Positions 33,557-42,917 of a stretch of DNA of 64,000 nt are shown piece by piece; positions within the stretch are counted from its first letter, which is position 1, and the number at the start of each line of letters is the position of its first letter. The translations under genes were made by a program, and so were the position numbers. Origin of the DNA: Mycobacterium sp. ITM-2016-00317. GTDB taxonomy: Bacteria; Actinomycetota; Actinomycetes; Mycobacteriales; Mycobacteriaceae. The stretch spans positions 1-64,000 of the forward strand of contig NZ_CP134399.1 of the NCBI RefSeq assembly GCF_002968295.1, in the 5' to 3' direction. Under the pieces are notes generated by a model. It was not told where the DNA came from. It worked only from the letters and a program-made list of their open reading frames with translations, and did not search any database.

Positions 33557-36500
33557 ATGAGTAACTTCGCCTTCCTGGGTGCCGCAGACTGGCCGGCGAT
33601 CCAGACAGACTGCACCCGCGCCGAGAGCTATCTCACCAGTGATCCACGCTCGGCCTGCATCTATGCCCGGCGAGCGATCGAACAACTCGTCGGCCTGCTT
33701 TACGACCTGTTCGATCTGCCGGTCCCTTATAGGGACGACCTGGCAGCCCGGATCAACGATGCCGGGTTTCGGGTAAAGGTACCGACCGCAATCGCACACA
33801 AGCTCAACTTGATCCGCAAGGCCGGTAACGCGGCCGTGCATGACCAGAAGCCGATCGCCCCGCAGATTGCTCTCGGTGTGCTGCGCGAGTTGCACAACGT
33901 AACGGTATGGGCAGTGTTCCACCATTCGGCCTACCCCAAGGCCGCTCCGCTCCAGCTCCAATTCGACCCGAAGTTCGCCGCCAAGGCCGCACCGCTGAGC
34001 CGGCAGGAAGCGGCCGGGCTCGCGGCGAAGTTCGCCGCGCAGGATGAAGCTCACGCCAAGGCGTTGGCGGAGAAGGATGAAGAGTCTGCCAAGAAGGATG
34101 CCGAGATCGCCGCATTGCGGGAGGCGGTCAAACAGGCCCAGGCGGCCAACCAACTGATCGATGACCGCGATTACTCCGAGACCGAGACCCGGGACACGTT
34201 CATCGACCTGCTGCTCGCCGAAGCCGGATGGCCGCTGGCCGAGGCCCGCGACCGCGAATACCCGGTTACCGGCATGCCCACCTCGGATGGGAAGGGCTTC
34301 GTCGACTACGTGCTGTGGGCCGAGGATGGTCTGCCGTTGGCGGTCGTGGAGGCGAAACGCACCACCAAGAGCCCGCAGGTCGGCCAGCAGCAGGCCAAAC
34401 TTTATGCCGATTGCCTGGAGCAGATGATCTCCCGTCGTCCGGTCATCTTCTACACCAACGGTTTCGAACACTGGGTCTGGGACGACGCTGGGGGCTACCC
34501 GCCGCGGGAGATCCAGGGTTTCTACACCCGCGACGAGCTGGAATTAATGATCCAGCGCCGCGACACCCGCAAACCGTTGGCCGATATGCCGATCGACTCG
34601 GCCATCGTCGAGCGCCACTACCAGCACCGCGCCATCCGCGCGATCGACGACGCATTCACCGCCAAGCAACGTGAAGCGTTATTAGTGATGGCGACCGGCT
34701 CGGGCAAGACCCGCACCGTCATCGCTCTGGTCAAGCAGTTGATGGAAGCCAACTGGGTCAAACGGGTGCTGTTCCTGGCCGACCGCACCGCACTGGTCAC
34801 TCAAGCCGCCAACGCGTTCAAGGGGCACCTTCCTGGTGCGACCACGGTGAATCTGGTCACTGAAAAAATCACCGATGGCCGGGTGTATGTGTGCACCTAC
34901 CCGACGATGATGAACCTCATCAACGACACCGAATCTGGCATCAGGAAATTCGGACCCGGCTACTTCGACCTCGTTGTCATCGACGAAGCCCACCGCTCCG
35001 TCTACCAGAAGTACCGGGCTATCTTCGACTGGTACGACTCACTGCTCGTCGGCCTGACCGCCACCCCCAAAGACGAAGTCGACCACAACACCTACCGACT
35101 CTTCCACCTCGAAGACGGCGTACCCACCGACGCCTACAGCCTCGACGACGCCGTCAAGGAAGGCTTCCTGGTACCTGCTGTCGGGATCTCCGTCGGCACC
35201 AAATTCCTACGCCAAGGTATCCGCTACGCCGATCTCTCCGAAGAGGAGAAGGATGACTGGGACGCCCTGGATTGGGGCGACGAAGATCCACCTGACGAGG
35301 TGAGCTCCGAGGAGATCAACCGGTTTCTGTTCAACGAAGACACTGTCGACAAGGTGCTCGCCGAACTGATGAGCAAGGGCCACCGCGTCGCCGAGGGTGA
35401 CCGGCTCGGCAAGACCATCATCTTCGCCAAGAACCAGGCACACGCCGAGTTCATCGCGCGACGCTTCGACGTCCAATATCCGCAGTACGCCGGAACATTC
35501 GCCCGCGTCATCACCCACAGCACCGCCTACGCTCAGTCGCTGATCGACGACTTCTCCGTCACCGACAAGGCGCCACACATCGCCATATCGGTCGATATGC
35601 TCGACACCGGCATCGATGTCCCCGACGTCGTCAACCTCGTCTTCTTCAAGCTCGTGCGGTCCAAGACCAAGTTCTGGCAGATGATCGGCCGTGGCACTCG
35701 CCTACGTCCCGACCTCTTCGGACCCGGCAAGGATAAACAGAACTTCTATGTCTTCGATTTTTGCGGCAACCTCGAATTTTTCAGCCAGGACCTGCCCGGA
35801 TCGGAAGGCTCATTTCAGAAGTCATTGAACCAGCGCCTGTTCGAAACACGCCTCGGGCTGATCACCGCGATTGACCACGCGTGGCCGCCCTCGGAACCAG
35901 AACCCGAAGAGGGACAGGGCACCGAAACCGAACGAGGATTGCGCGTCGATGTCGCGTGGTCGCTCCATCGCTCCGTCACGGGGATGAACCTGGACAACTT
36001 CCTGGTGCGCCCCCACCGCAGGCTGGTTGAGCAATACTCGCAATGGCCGGCCTGGACGTCGCTGACGCCCGAGGTCGCCGGCGACGTCGCCGAACACCTC
36101 GCTGGGCTGCCGTCAGCCCACAGGGACGACGACGAGGACGCCAAGCGCTTCGACATGCTGATCTTGCGTCGTCAACTAGCCCAACTCGAAGGCGATGCGG
36201 TCGCGGCCGAACGGCTACGTGAGCAGATCCAGAACATCGCGACTGGGCTACTGAGCCAGATGGCGATCCCGTCGGTGAAGGCACAGGAGATGCTTCTCGA
36301 AGAGGTCGCCGGGGATGAGTGGTGGGTCGACGTCACCCTGCCGATGCTCGAATCCGTGCGGCGCAACCTACGCGGTTTGCTCCGGTTCCTGGAGAAGGTG
36401 AAACGGAATCAGGTCTACACCGACTTCGCCGACGAACTCAGCGAAGCCACCCTCGTTGACCTCCCAGGGGTCACACCCGGCACCAACTGGGAACGTTTTC

Positions 36501-36970
36501 AGGCCAAGGCCCGCGCGTATCTCAGACAGCACCAGGATCACGTTGCGTTGCAACGGTTACGACGCAACAAGCCCTTGACCCCCGACGACCTCACCTCGTT
36601 GGAGCAGATGCTTATCGAGAGCGGTACGGGAGAGCAAGCCGACATTGACCTGGCCAAGGAGCAGTCGCATGGCCTGGGGTTGTTCGTGCGGTCACTAGTC
36701 GGGCTGGACCGCGAGGCCGCTGCCGAAGCGTTCGGCGCATACCTGGACGGCACGAAGTTCAATGCGGACCAGATTCGCTTCGTGAACCTTATCGTCACCG
36801 AACTGACAGCCAACGGCTTCATGGAACCTGTGCGGCTCTACGAGTCGCCGTACATAGACCACGCACCGACGGGTCCCGACGACGTGTTTGGTGAGGCGGA
36901 TGTTGACACAATTGTTTCGATTCTGAATATGGTGCGGGACAATGCGGTGCCCGACGACGGAGCTGCATGA
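33557..36970 (+). CDS. hsdR: Type I restriction endonuclease subunit HsdR
   Basis: Motor and nuclease subunit that translocates and cuts unmodified DNA. The 1137-aa protein opens with a DUF4145-like helical domain (about residues 1-115), a coiled coil (about 140-205), the PD-(D/E)XK nuclease core (VDYVLWAEDGLPLAVVEAKR, about 245-280), then SF2 helicase motifs ATGSGKTRTVIAL, VVIDEAHRS, GLTATP and QMIGRGTRLRP, and an EcoEI-type C-terminal domain. ATG 33557 follows CGGGG. Its stop overlaps a 27-codon ORF. Confidence 0.94.
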   Translation: MSNFAFLGAADWPAIQTDCTRAESYLTSDPRSACIYARRAIEQLVGLLYDLFDLPVPYRDDLAARINDAGFRVKVPTAIAHKLNLIRKAGNAAVHDQKPIAPQIALGVLRELHNVTVWAVFHHSAYPKAAPLQLQFDPKFAAKAAPLSRQEAAGLAAKFAAQDEAHAKALAEKDEESAKKDAEIAALREAVKQAQAANQLIDDRDYSETETRDTFIDLLLAEAGWPLAEARDREYPVTGMPTSDGKGFVDYVLWAEDGLPLAVVEAKRTTKSPQVGQQQAKLYADCLEQMISRRPVIFYTNGFEHWVWDDAGGYPPREIQGFYTRDELELMIQRRDTRKPLADMPIDSAIVERHYQHRAIRAIDDAFTAKQREALLVMATGSGKTRTVIALVKQLMEANWVKRVLFLADRTALVTQAANAFKGHLPGATTVNLVTEKITDGRVYVCTYPTMMNLINDTESGIRKFGPGYFDLVVIDEAHRSVYQKYRAIFDWYDSLLVGLTATPKDEVDHNTYRLFHLEDGVPTDAYSLDDAVKEGFLVPAVGISVGTKFLRQGIRYADLSEEEKDDWDALDWGDEDPPDEVSSEEINRFLFNEDTVDKVLAELMSKGHRVAEGDRLGKTIIFAKNQAHAEFIARRFDVQYPQYAGTFARVITHSTAYAQSLIDDFSVTDKAPHIAISVDMLDTGIDVPDVVNLVFFKLVRSKTKFWQMIGRGTRLRPDLFGPGKDKQNFYVFDFCGNLEFFSQDLPGSEGSFQKSLNQRLFETRLGLITAIDHAWPPSEPEPEEGQGTETERGLRVDVAWSLHRSVTGMNLDNFLVRPHRRLVEQYSQWPAWTSLTPEVAGDVAEHLAGLPSAHRDDDEDAKRFDMLILRRQLAQLEGDAVAAERLREQIQNIATGLLSQMAIPSVKAQEMLLEEVAGDEWWVDVTLPMLESVRRNLRGLLRFLEKVKRNQVYTDFADELSEATLVDLPGVTPGTNWERFQAKARAYLRQHQDHVALQRLRRNKPLTPDDLTSLEQMLIESGTGEQADIDLAKEQSHGLGLFVRSLVGLDREAAAEAFGAYLDGTKFNADQIRFVNLIVTELTANGFMEPVRLYESPYIDHAPTGPDDVFGEADVDTIVSILNMVRDNAVPDDGAA

Positions 36971-37050
36971 ATTCCGACAGGCCGGCAGACGCCGACATCG
37001 CCCACGGGGACCAAGTCACGCTGGTCGGAGACGTGAGTGCTGATGTCTGA
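36967..37050 (+). CDS. Possible 27-aa ORF bridging hsdR and the next gene
   Basis: ATG overlaps the hsdR stop (ATGA) and the frame reads MNSDRPADADIAHGDQVTLV through to a TGA inside the following gene. No ribosome-binding site and no known relatives; it may only be a coupling leader or chance frame. Confidence 0.25.
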   Translation: MNSDRPADADIAHGDQVTLVGDVSADV

Positions 37051-39397
37051 CCAAAGCGTGTACTTCAACGAAGTAGCTCATATGCAGCTACGTGCACCAC
37101 GCGTTGTCCTTGTGGTACCGGCGACCGATGACTGGCACCGATTAGCAATGCATGGGCTTCACCTAGTCACTACATCTTGGGCCGGTGCCGGGTTCGTTGT
37201 TGTGCCGACAGAGCAGGGTGTAGTACATCCTGCGATTCTTGCTTCGCTTCGAGAGTACGACCCCGACTGCGTCCTCGCGCCTCCAGCTGAAGCGCTTCCC
37301 GCCGAGCTAGCGGACGGCGTGAGGCGCGCACAGGAAGCAATATCGGCGGTCTGCTCCAACTATCGATCGCCTCTGCTGAACCCGCTGGAAGTTGCGAATC
37401 CGCAGTTCTCCGCGCTCTGGAACATCTGGTTCTCAACCGCGGGCCACCCGAGCTCCGGTGATCCGGTGGCCGTTGCAACTGTCAGCGACGTTCGCGACGG
37501 CGAGACCTCGATCGGCGCCAATCCAGCTTTGAAGGGCGCCCTCGCCGTAGCAGCGGCGAGTCGCTGGGGGTTGAGTGAAATGCCGAACGATGAAATTGCA
37601 GACGTCGACGACTCCATCAAGAAAGCAGCAGTGCGGCGGCTCTCTTCACACGAATACAACGCCGCGGGTCTTCCAGGTATTAGCACAGCAGCCACTTTCG
37701 AGGGTAGGTATGAAACCTACCTTGCACGGACGCTCGTCGGTTTGGATGGAGCCCAATCGTACGGTCCCCAGCGGTCCGACGCGCTGATCGTGTTAGGCGA
37801 CAAACCGTCTGACTTCGCGCTGGCTATGGTTTGGGACCGCACCTACCGATACGGAATCTGGGTCCCCGAAGAGTGGTGGGCAGACACCGAACTCCATCCT
37901 CACGTCATAGCGGGAATCGACGAACTGGTGCGTCACGCATCGACACAGCTGAAACGAGTTCTGTTTACATCCACCACTTTCGATGAAAGCGAAACCGCGG
38001 TCCGTGCACAACAATGGCGCGACCGCACGAGCCTGATCCTCGACAAGGACCTAGATGACAAGTGGATGGTAGTGGGTGCCGACGCCCTAGCGCCTTCGCG
38101 GTACTGGAAGGTCCACTACGTCCTGAAGGAGAACATCTCTCAGGAATGGTCGACTGCTGTCACGAAAGAGGCGGGCACTGCGAATCTGTCAATGCTCCCG
38201 CCCCTTCCTCGGATCGGGGTGCCGGGTCTTGAGCCGCTTGAGCAGTCAACATGTTGGCACGTCGACGTTTCTCTCCGGGGTTACGAATTTCCCGTTTCGA
38301 TCGCTTTGCCTGAAGATGCGTTGCTAGTCGAAACAACGGAGGCCCAGGCCACTCGTGTTCGTGCGGGCAGAGGGGGGATTTCATACCAGGCGCATCGAAC
38401 CGACTTCATTCCATCAGGAGCTTCACTTTCGCAATCACTCGCTCGTCCGCTGCTCAGCTTCCCGTCGTTGATCCACTGGGCGAACTCACGCGCAAGTACT
38501 CACGCGATGTCCGTTCGGCTTTCGACTGCAGGCACGCAGGCGAACGTGCTGGCTTCCATGATGGGCAGCCGAGAGGCGTTGACTGATCTCGTCGCCAGTG
38601 ATTTCTTGGCTGCTCTCCTCGCATTCAATCGGTCGCGATCTACGAAAGATGATTACCCCGGTGGCGAGGGATGCGTAGTCAATTCGGAGGGATATTTGCA
38701 CTTTTCGGGCATATGCGCGATTGCGGGTGTCACGGACACTGCCGAAGCCAGAGACAGGGTAGATGGGTTACTCAAAGCGGGCGTTCTTAGGCGAGGACTG
38801 CTTACAAAGTGCCTCTTGTGCCAACATTCCGCATTTGTCCATGTGGACAGCCTGGCTTCGATGATCCGATGCGACCGCTGCCTTGAAGTAAACGCCCTCG
38901 ATCGTCAACTGTGGCTACATCCGGTCGAAGAACCCACCTGGTATTACGATCTTCATCCCATTGCCCGAAAGCTGCTCCAGGACAATGGAGACGTTCCGTT
39001 GCTACTTTCTAAGTACCTACGGTCTACTTCTCGGCGCAGCTACACCGACGCAGCCGAGTTTGAGCTATTGGGACCGGAGGGAGACCCCGTATGCGAGACC
39101 GATCTACTTGCGCTTACCGATCGGAAGCTATCAATGGCCGAAGCGAAGTCTAGCAACACATTTGGGAGTCGAAAGCAACGTATGAGCGGTGCCCGGAAAC
39201 GAGTTATCGCCGCGCACGCATTGCATGTCGATGAGATTGTCCTTGCGACTACGGCTGCTCAGTGGGAGGGAGCCACGATCGAAGCGATGAAGACGGCAAT
39301 GCTTGAACAGGATTGGCGAATGGGGCGAACACCCGATCTGCGAATAGTCTGTAGCCTTGGCGGAGCGGTAACTGACGACACACAACGCGTGCGTTGA
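37043..39397 (+). CDS. Unrecognised 784-aa protein with zinc ribbon and PD-(D/E)XK-like motif
   Basis: I do not recognise the family. Residues 1-560 have no clear signature, though LRAPRVVLVVPATDDWHRLA and PDCVLAPPAEAL suggest an alpha/beta domain at the start. Near residues 590-615 a treble-clef or ribbon pattern CLLCQHSAF...RCDRCLEVN is visible. Near residues 680-705, CETDLLALTDRKLSMAEAKS fits the D-(x)n-E-x-K core of a restriction-like nuclease, followed by basic helices. ATG 37043 or GTG 37037 may be the start. It directly follows hsdR on the same strand, so a defence role is inferred. Confidence 0.7.
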   Translation: MSDQSVYFNEVAHMQLRAPRVVLVVPATDDWHRLAMHGLHLVTTSWAGAGFVVVPTEQGVVHPAILASLREYDPDCVLAPPAEALPAELADGVRRAQEAISAVCSNYRSPLLNPLEVANPQFSALWNIWFSTAGHPSSGDPVAVATVSDVRDGETSIGANPALKGALAVAAASRWGLSEMPNDEIADVDDSIKKAAVRRLSSHEYNAAGLPGISTAATFEGRYETYLARTLVGLDGAQSYGPQRSDALIVLGDKPSDFALAMVWDRTYRYGIWVPEEWWADTELHPHVIAGIDELVRHASTQLKRVLFTSTTFDESETAVRAQQWRDRTSLILDKDLDDKWMVVGADALAPSRYWKVHYVLKENISQEWSTAVTKEAGTANLSMLPPLPRIGVPGLEPLEQSTCWHVDVSLRGYEFPVSIALPEDALLVETTEAQATRVRAGRGGISYQAHRTDFIPSGASLSQSLARPLLSFPSLIHWANSRASTHAMSVRLSTAGTQANVLASMMGSREALTDLVASDFLAALLAFNRSRSTKDDYPGGEGCVVNSEGYLHFSGICAIAGVTDTAEARDRVDGLLKAGVLRRGLLTKCLLCQHSAFVHVDSLASMIRCDRCLEVNALDRQLWLHPVEEPTWYYDLHPIARKLLQDNGDVPLLLSKYLRSTSRRSYTDAAEFELLGPEGDPVCETDLLALTDRKLSMAEAKSSNTFGSRKQRMSGARKRVIAAHALHVDEIVLATTAAQWEGATIEAMKTAMLEQDWRMGRTPDLRIVCSLGGAVTDDTQRVR

Positions 39398-39495
39398 AGT
39401 TCCGCGAATACCTAACTATCGTAGGCGCGAGATGTGCTTAGTCTCTTGCGAAACCCGAAATCGGCTCTGCTGCACGATTCGGTGACAGCCTTCGG

Positions 39496-40076
39496 TCACG
39501 CGGCCTGACTGGCCGGTCTGGTCATGATGGCTTCGTATTCGATCGGGGTCGAACGGCCGAGGCCGGCCACCGTCAACAACGCCGTGACCGGCACCAGGCT
39601 CTGTCGGCGCCGGCGGTGGTAGGTGCGTTAGATCCAGGCGACGATGGCGATGCGCAGTTGAAGTCGCGCTCGACCAGATCGTCATGCACCGGCGGCCCGA
39701 CTTTACCGTTGTTACCGCGCTTCTTACCGAACACGCTCCGCAGTCGATTCTGTGCGCAGATCCGCCACGCGGTGCCCCCGGCCATCGGCTCACCAGCATC
39801 GGCGGCCTCTGCGACCAGGTAGCGGTAGCCGAACTCCGGGTCGTCGCGGTGGGCATCGAACAGCGCGTTGGAGGGTAGGCCTCGGTGAGTTCGGCGGTGG
39901 TGATCGGCTGGGCCAGCCAACGGTAATACGGGCTGGCGGGCGAGCTGCAGTACCCGGCACGTCACCGCGACGGGGATCCCGTCGGCGGCGAGCTCGCTCA
40001 CGAGCGGGTAGATCATTGCCCCGGCAGATTGGCCTGCGCCGAATAGGCTGCGGCACGGCGCAGGACCTCATTTGCC
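39496..40076 (-). pseudogene. IS3-family transposase remnant
   Basis: On the minus strand, a fragment of OrfA (NEVLRRAAAYSAQANLPG) is followed by OrfB pieces: DGIPVAVTCRVLQLARQP, then DDPEFGYRYLVAEAADAGEP and FGKKRGNNGKVGPPVHDDLV. The frame is broken after LARQP, and the catalytic DDE core between the ERDFN segment and the C-terminal piece (RSTPIEYEAIMTRPAS) is missing. It is therefore an internally deleted, inactive copy. It abuts the stop of the E2-like gene. Confidence 0.8.
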
Positions 40077-40078
40077 GG

Positions 40079-40525
40079 CTAGGGTCCACCTGCGGAGTCT
40101 GGTGCGGAGTCTGGAGACGAACCGGGCTCACCATGGCCGCCGCCGTCCCAGCTCCCTGTGATAAGCCAGAGTTCGTAGTAGAACAGCCACTCGCTGGTCC
40201 ACGGAACCGTGGTGTGTGCGATGTACATGTCCGGCGACCACTCTCCCGGAAGGTGCAGGCACAACTTCTCGCCTGGAAACGTGTGGGGTAGGTCTTCTGC
40301 TGCGCAGTGCAGCTGCAGTTCCGGCGCGAGGACCCGTACCTCGGGTGAGGCACCCAGTCGGTAGTCGATCTTGACGCTGTAACGGCGCGACATCGAGGTC
40401 GGTTGGAGGTCGGCGGTCACGGTCAGGCGGGTACCGCGTCCGAGGCGCACCGAGGCGTCAGGAAGAACGCTGCGGACGGCGAATGCCTGTTGACCTATCG
40501 TCAGGCGGCCACTACGTGCGGCCAC
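40079..40525 (-). CDS. CBASS E2-like ubiquitin-conjugation-type protein
   Basis: A 148-aa protein with the pattern of prokaryotic E2 proteins from type II-short CBASS loci: DLPHTFPGEKLCLHLPGEW with candidate catalytic Cys89, then TVPWTSEWLFYYELWLITG and WDGGGH. In a described system of this class the E2 forms a thioester-type linkage with the cyclase and regulates it. GTG 40525 overlaps the cyclase stop by 14 bases; the upstream frame runs inside the cyclase gene. The last residues (PDSAPDSAGGP) may be altered by the IS3 remnant, which begins right after the stop. Confidence 0.75.
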   Translation of the reverse strand: MAARSGRLTIGQQAFAVRSVLPDASVRLGRGTRLTVTADLQPTSMSRRYSVKIDYRLGASPEVRVLAPELQLHCAAEDLPHTFPGEKLCLHLPGEWSPDMYIAHTTVPWTSEWLFYYELWLITGSWDGGGHGEPGSSPDSAPDSAGGP

Positions 40526-41666
40526 GACCGTAGAACCCGTGCTGGGGCGTGGGTCTCCCCGCTCCGATGACAAGTGCGCCCGTCCCCGAGGTGATTCCGA
40601 ACCTCCCCTGTCCTCGGAGGTCGACGGTGCTTCGCGCCCAGTTGGCCGCGGACTTCGCGAGTACCTGCCGGTCGAACGTCCCGCTGAGGCGGTTGACAAG
40701 TACGTCGAGACCCGAATCCTTTGCGCTGGAGGCGGTTTCGATGTCGCGTTGGACTCTGCGGAGCCATCCGTTGAAGGCCTGCCGTCGATGCGCGGTGTCG
40801 GGTTCGTTCCACTTGTCCACGAAGTTCTCCTTGGGCTGTGCAGGATTGAGGACCAGCCAACGGCCGTTGGACGACTTGATGAAGTTCGGCATGCCGTCGA
40901 TCACCGCGAGCAGGGCTTCGCCGAGGTCGTCTTGGCCGTGGTAGGCGTGTGCGGCGAGGGTGGTGATCAGGATCGACGGAGGTCGGTTGTCCACGTCGTG
41001 GGCGAAGTCGAGGTAGCAGTGCCACTTGAGCACCTGGACGAGTCGCTGCAGTGTGGAGCGCACCGCCCAGTTGGGGACATCGGCGACGTTCTGCGCGCGG
41101 GCGCTGGCGGCGATCTTGCGTCGCATCTCCTCGGACCGACCTCGGAACCAGATGGCGTAGTCCTTGGGATTGGCGTGCTGCCACGGCTTCAACTTTGTGT
41201 CGGTGAGCAGGATGCCGTTGGGCGACGTGCGGAAATCGGTGTCGATGACGGCGGGCAGCACGTCGAGGTGAAACCCCTGACTGGAGTAGGACAGTGTCCA
41301 GCACCGGCGCTTCTCGAAGAAGGCCTCGGGTGCGTCGGCGGACCCGACCTTGTAGTCGTTGTAGTCCTCGAGCATGCCGCCGACGCGCTGCTTGAGGTCG
41401 GCTTGAGTGGTGTCGTCCTTGGTGATCCCGTCGCGGAAGACCAGGTCGATGTCGTACTCGGTCCGCTGCGGCGGGAAAATGGCGGTGCCGAGCAGGAAGC
41501 CGCCTTGCGGGTAGACGCTGCAGCGGGCGCCGCCGTTATCGGCGAGAAACTGCCCGACGTCCTCGTAGCGGGCGACCACGATCTTCTGAAGATCGGGTGG
41601 GATGTCGAGGAGGTCCACTGCTCCGGCGAGCAGGGCGGACAGTGGATTCATCGTCACGGTGGTCAT
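40512..41666 (-). CDS. CBASS CD-NTase cyclic oligonucleotide synthase
   Basis: A cGAS/DncV-like nucleotidyltransferase expected to make a cyclic oligonucleotide on phage infection. The 384-aa protein has the nucleotidyltransferase motif YPQGGFLLGT (residues 52-61; a QGG variant of the usual GS), metal-binding Asp72 and Asp74 in TEYDIDLVF, and the third acid Asp135 in GFHLDVLPAV, followed by the helical C-lobe. ATG 41666 lies 10 bases after the effector stop behind AAAGGG. The product nucleotide cannot be read from sequence. Confidence 0.85.
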   Translation of the reverse strand: MTTVTMNPLSALLAGAVDLLDIPPDLQKIVVARYEDVGQFLADNGGARCSVYPQGGFLLGTAIFPPQRTEYDIDLVFRDGITKDDTTQADLKQRVGGMLEDYNDYKVGSADAPEAFFEKRRCWTLSYSSQGFHLDVLPAVIDTDFRTSPNGILLTDTKLKPWQHANPKDYAIWFRGRSEEMRRKIAASARAQNVADVPNWAVRSTLQRLVQVLKWHCYLDFAHDVDNRPPSILITTLAAHAYHGQDDLGEALLAVIDGMPNFIKSSNGRWLVLNPAQPKENFVDKWNEPDTAHRRQAFNGWLRRVQRDIETASSAKDSGLDVLVNRLSGTFDRQVLAKSAANWARSTVDLRGQGRFGITSGTGALVIGAGRPTPQHGFYGRGRT

Positions 41667-41676
41667 GAGTGCCCTT

Positions 41677-42915
41677 TCAGTGGCCTGTCTCGGCTGTCGA
41701 TGCCGTGAATTGGTAGGTGCTGGCGCCGGTGACGCGGTCGTAGATGTGCAGCGGGGGATGTGCTGCACGCATGAGGTGGCGGCCCATGCTGACGGCCGCG
41801 GCGGCGGGTACGGCGGAGAACGTCGGAATCGCTTGCACGCCGGGGTGGTGGGCCTCGACGGTGGCCAGGGCCTCGCGCCAGGTTCGACTGAAGGCGTCGA
41901 GGCACTTCGCGCTGCCGATGAGCCCGGGCACGGGCAGGGTGTCGGCGGGCCGTAGTTCGTAGATCGTGTAGGAGTCGTCGATCTCGTCCGGCAGCAGGGT
42001 GTGGTCGACGGACCCGGACACCGACACCAGCAGCGCCACCTTGGTTCGGTCGCTGCCGACGCGGACCCTGGTGATGCGGAACTCGACGTCGCCACCGGCG
42101 GGTGTCCATCCCCAGGCTTCGTCGCCGCCGCGTCGCTTCGGGTAGAGGTCGACGGGCACGGTGTCATCGAGAAGGGTGCCCAGCAGGATCAGCACCGGGA
42201 TGCGGGCGAGCGGGAAGACCGACAGGTGGGTGATCCTGCCCTTGGCGACCAGGGTGCGCAGCCGGCCGAGTCGCTCGTCGAGGTGAGCGCGTGCCGAGGC
42301 CCAGTAGATGGGAGTGCCGTCGCGTTCACCGGGGAGCGTGCGCAGATCGACCTCGTACTCGTCGGCTCCGCGGAGGGTCCAGTCGGGGAACCGGTTGCGG
42401 GTGAAGAGGGCCTCGCGGATACGGGCATCGGTGAGATCGACGGCCTGATCATGGATGTTGCCGACGACCCTGAGCACCGTGGTCGACTTGTCGTGGCCCA
42501 TCGCGGTCAGGTCCCGCACCCGTGACTCGTGCTCGCGCTTCAGCGCACGCAGGGTGTCCGCGTCGTACACGGCCCACAGCGACTTGTCGTCGATGACCTT
42601 GTGCTGGTCGTAGCACAGCAGCAGGAGGTTGTCGGCTTCGCCGCGCAGTTCCACGGCCAGGTCGTCGGCGCCTCGGGGAGAACCGTCGGCGGTGGACCAG
42701 CCCACGATGTGCGCGAGTTGGCCGATCATCACGTCCTGCCCGGTGGTCTCGTCGTCGAGGAGGTAGCGGTTGCAGATCGTGCAGCGTCCGCCCGCCGCGA
42801 TCCACACCCGCCGGGCCACGCGCTCGGACACCGTGCGGGTCTGCCCGCCGGGGCCGATGACCGTGTTGGAGGCCAGTGCGTCATCGACGCTTGGCGCGGT
42901 TGCTCGCGAAGCCAC
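41677..42915 (-). CDS. cap5: HNH-SAVED CBASS effector nuclease (Cap5-like)
   Basis: A DNA endonuclease switched on by the cyclic oligonucleotide, killing the infected cell. The 412-aa protein has an N-terminal HNH domain: CTIC (Cys45, Cys48), QLAHIVGW (His69), EADNLLLLC (Asn96, Cys101) and DQHKVIDD (His105). The C-terminal ~230 residues match a SAVED sensor domain (HLSVFPLARIPVLILLGTLL, LLVSVSGSVDHTLLPDEI, HPPLHIYDR). ATG starts 2 bases after the stop of the 65-aa gene, so translation is coupled. Confidence 0.88.
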   Translation of the reverse strand: MASRATAPSVDDALASNTVIGPGGQTRTVSERVARRVWIAAGGRCTICNRYLLDDETTGQDVMIGQLAHIVGWSTADGSPRGADDLAVELRGEADNLLLLCYDQHKVIDDKSLWAVYDADTLRALKREHESRVRDLTAMGHDKSTTVLRVVGNIHDQAVDLTDARIREALFTRNRFPDWTLRGADEYEVDLRTLPGERDGTPIYWASARAHLDERLGRLRTLVAKGRITHLSVFPLARIPVLILLGTLLDDTVPVDLYPKRRGGDEAWGWTPAGGDVEFRITRVRVGSDRTKVALLVSVSGSVDHTLLPDEIDDSYTIYELRPADTLPVPGLIGSAKCLDAFSRTWREALATVEAHHPGVQAIPTFSAVPAAAAVSMGRHLMRAAHPPLHIYDRVTGASTYQFTASTAETGH

Positions 42916-42917
42916 CG

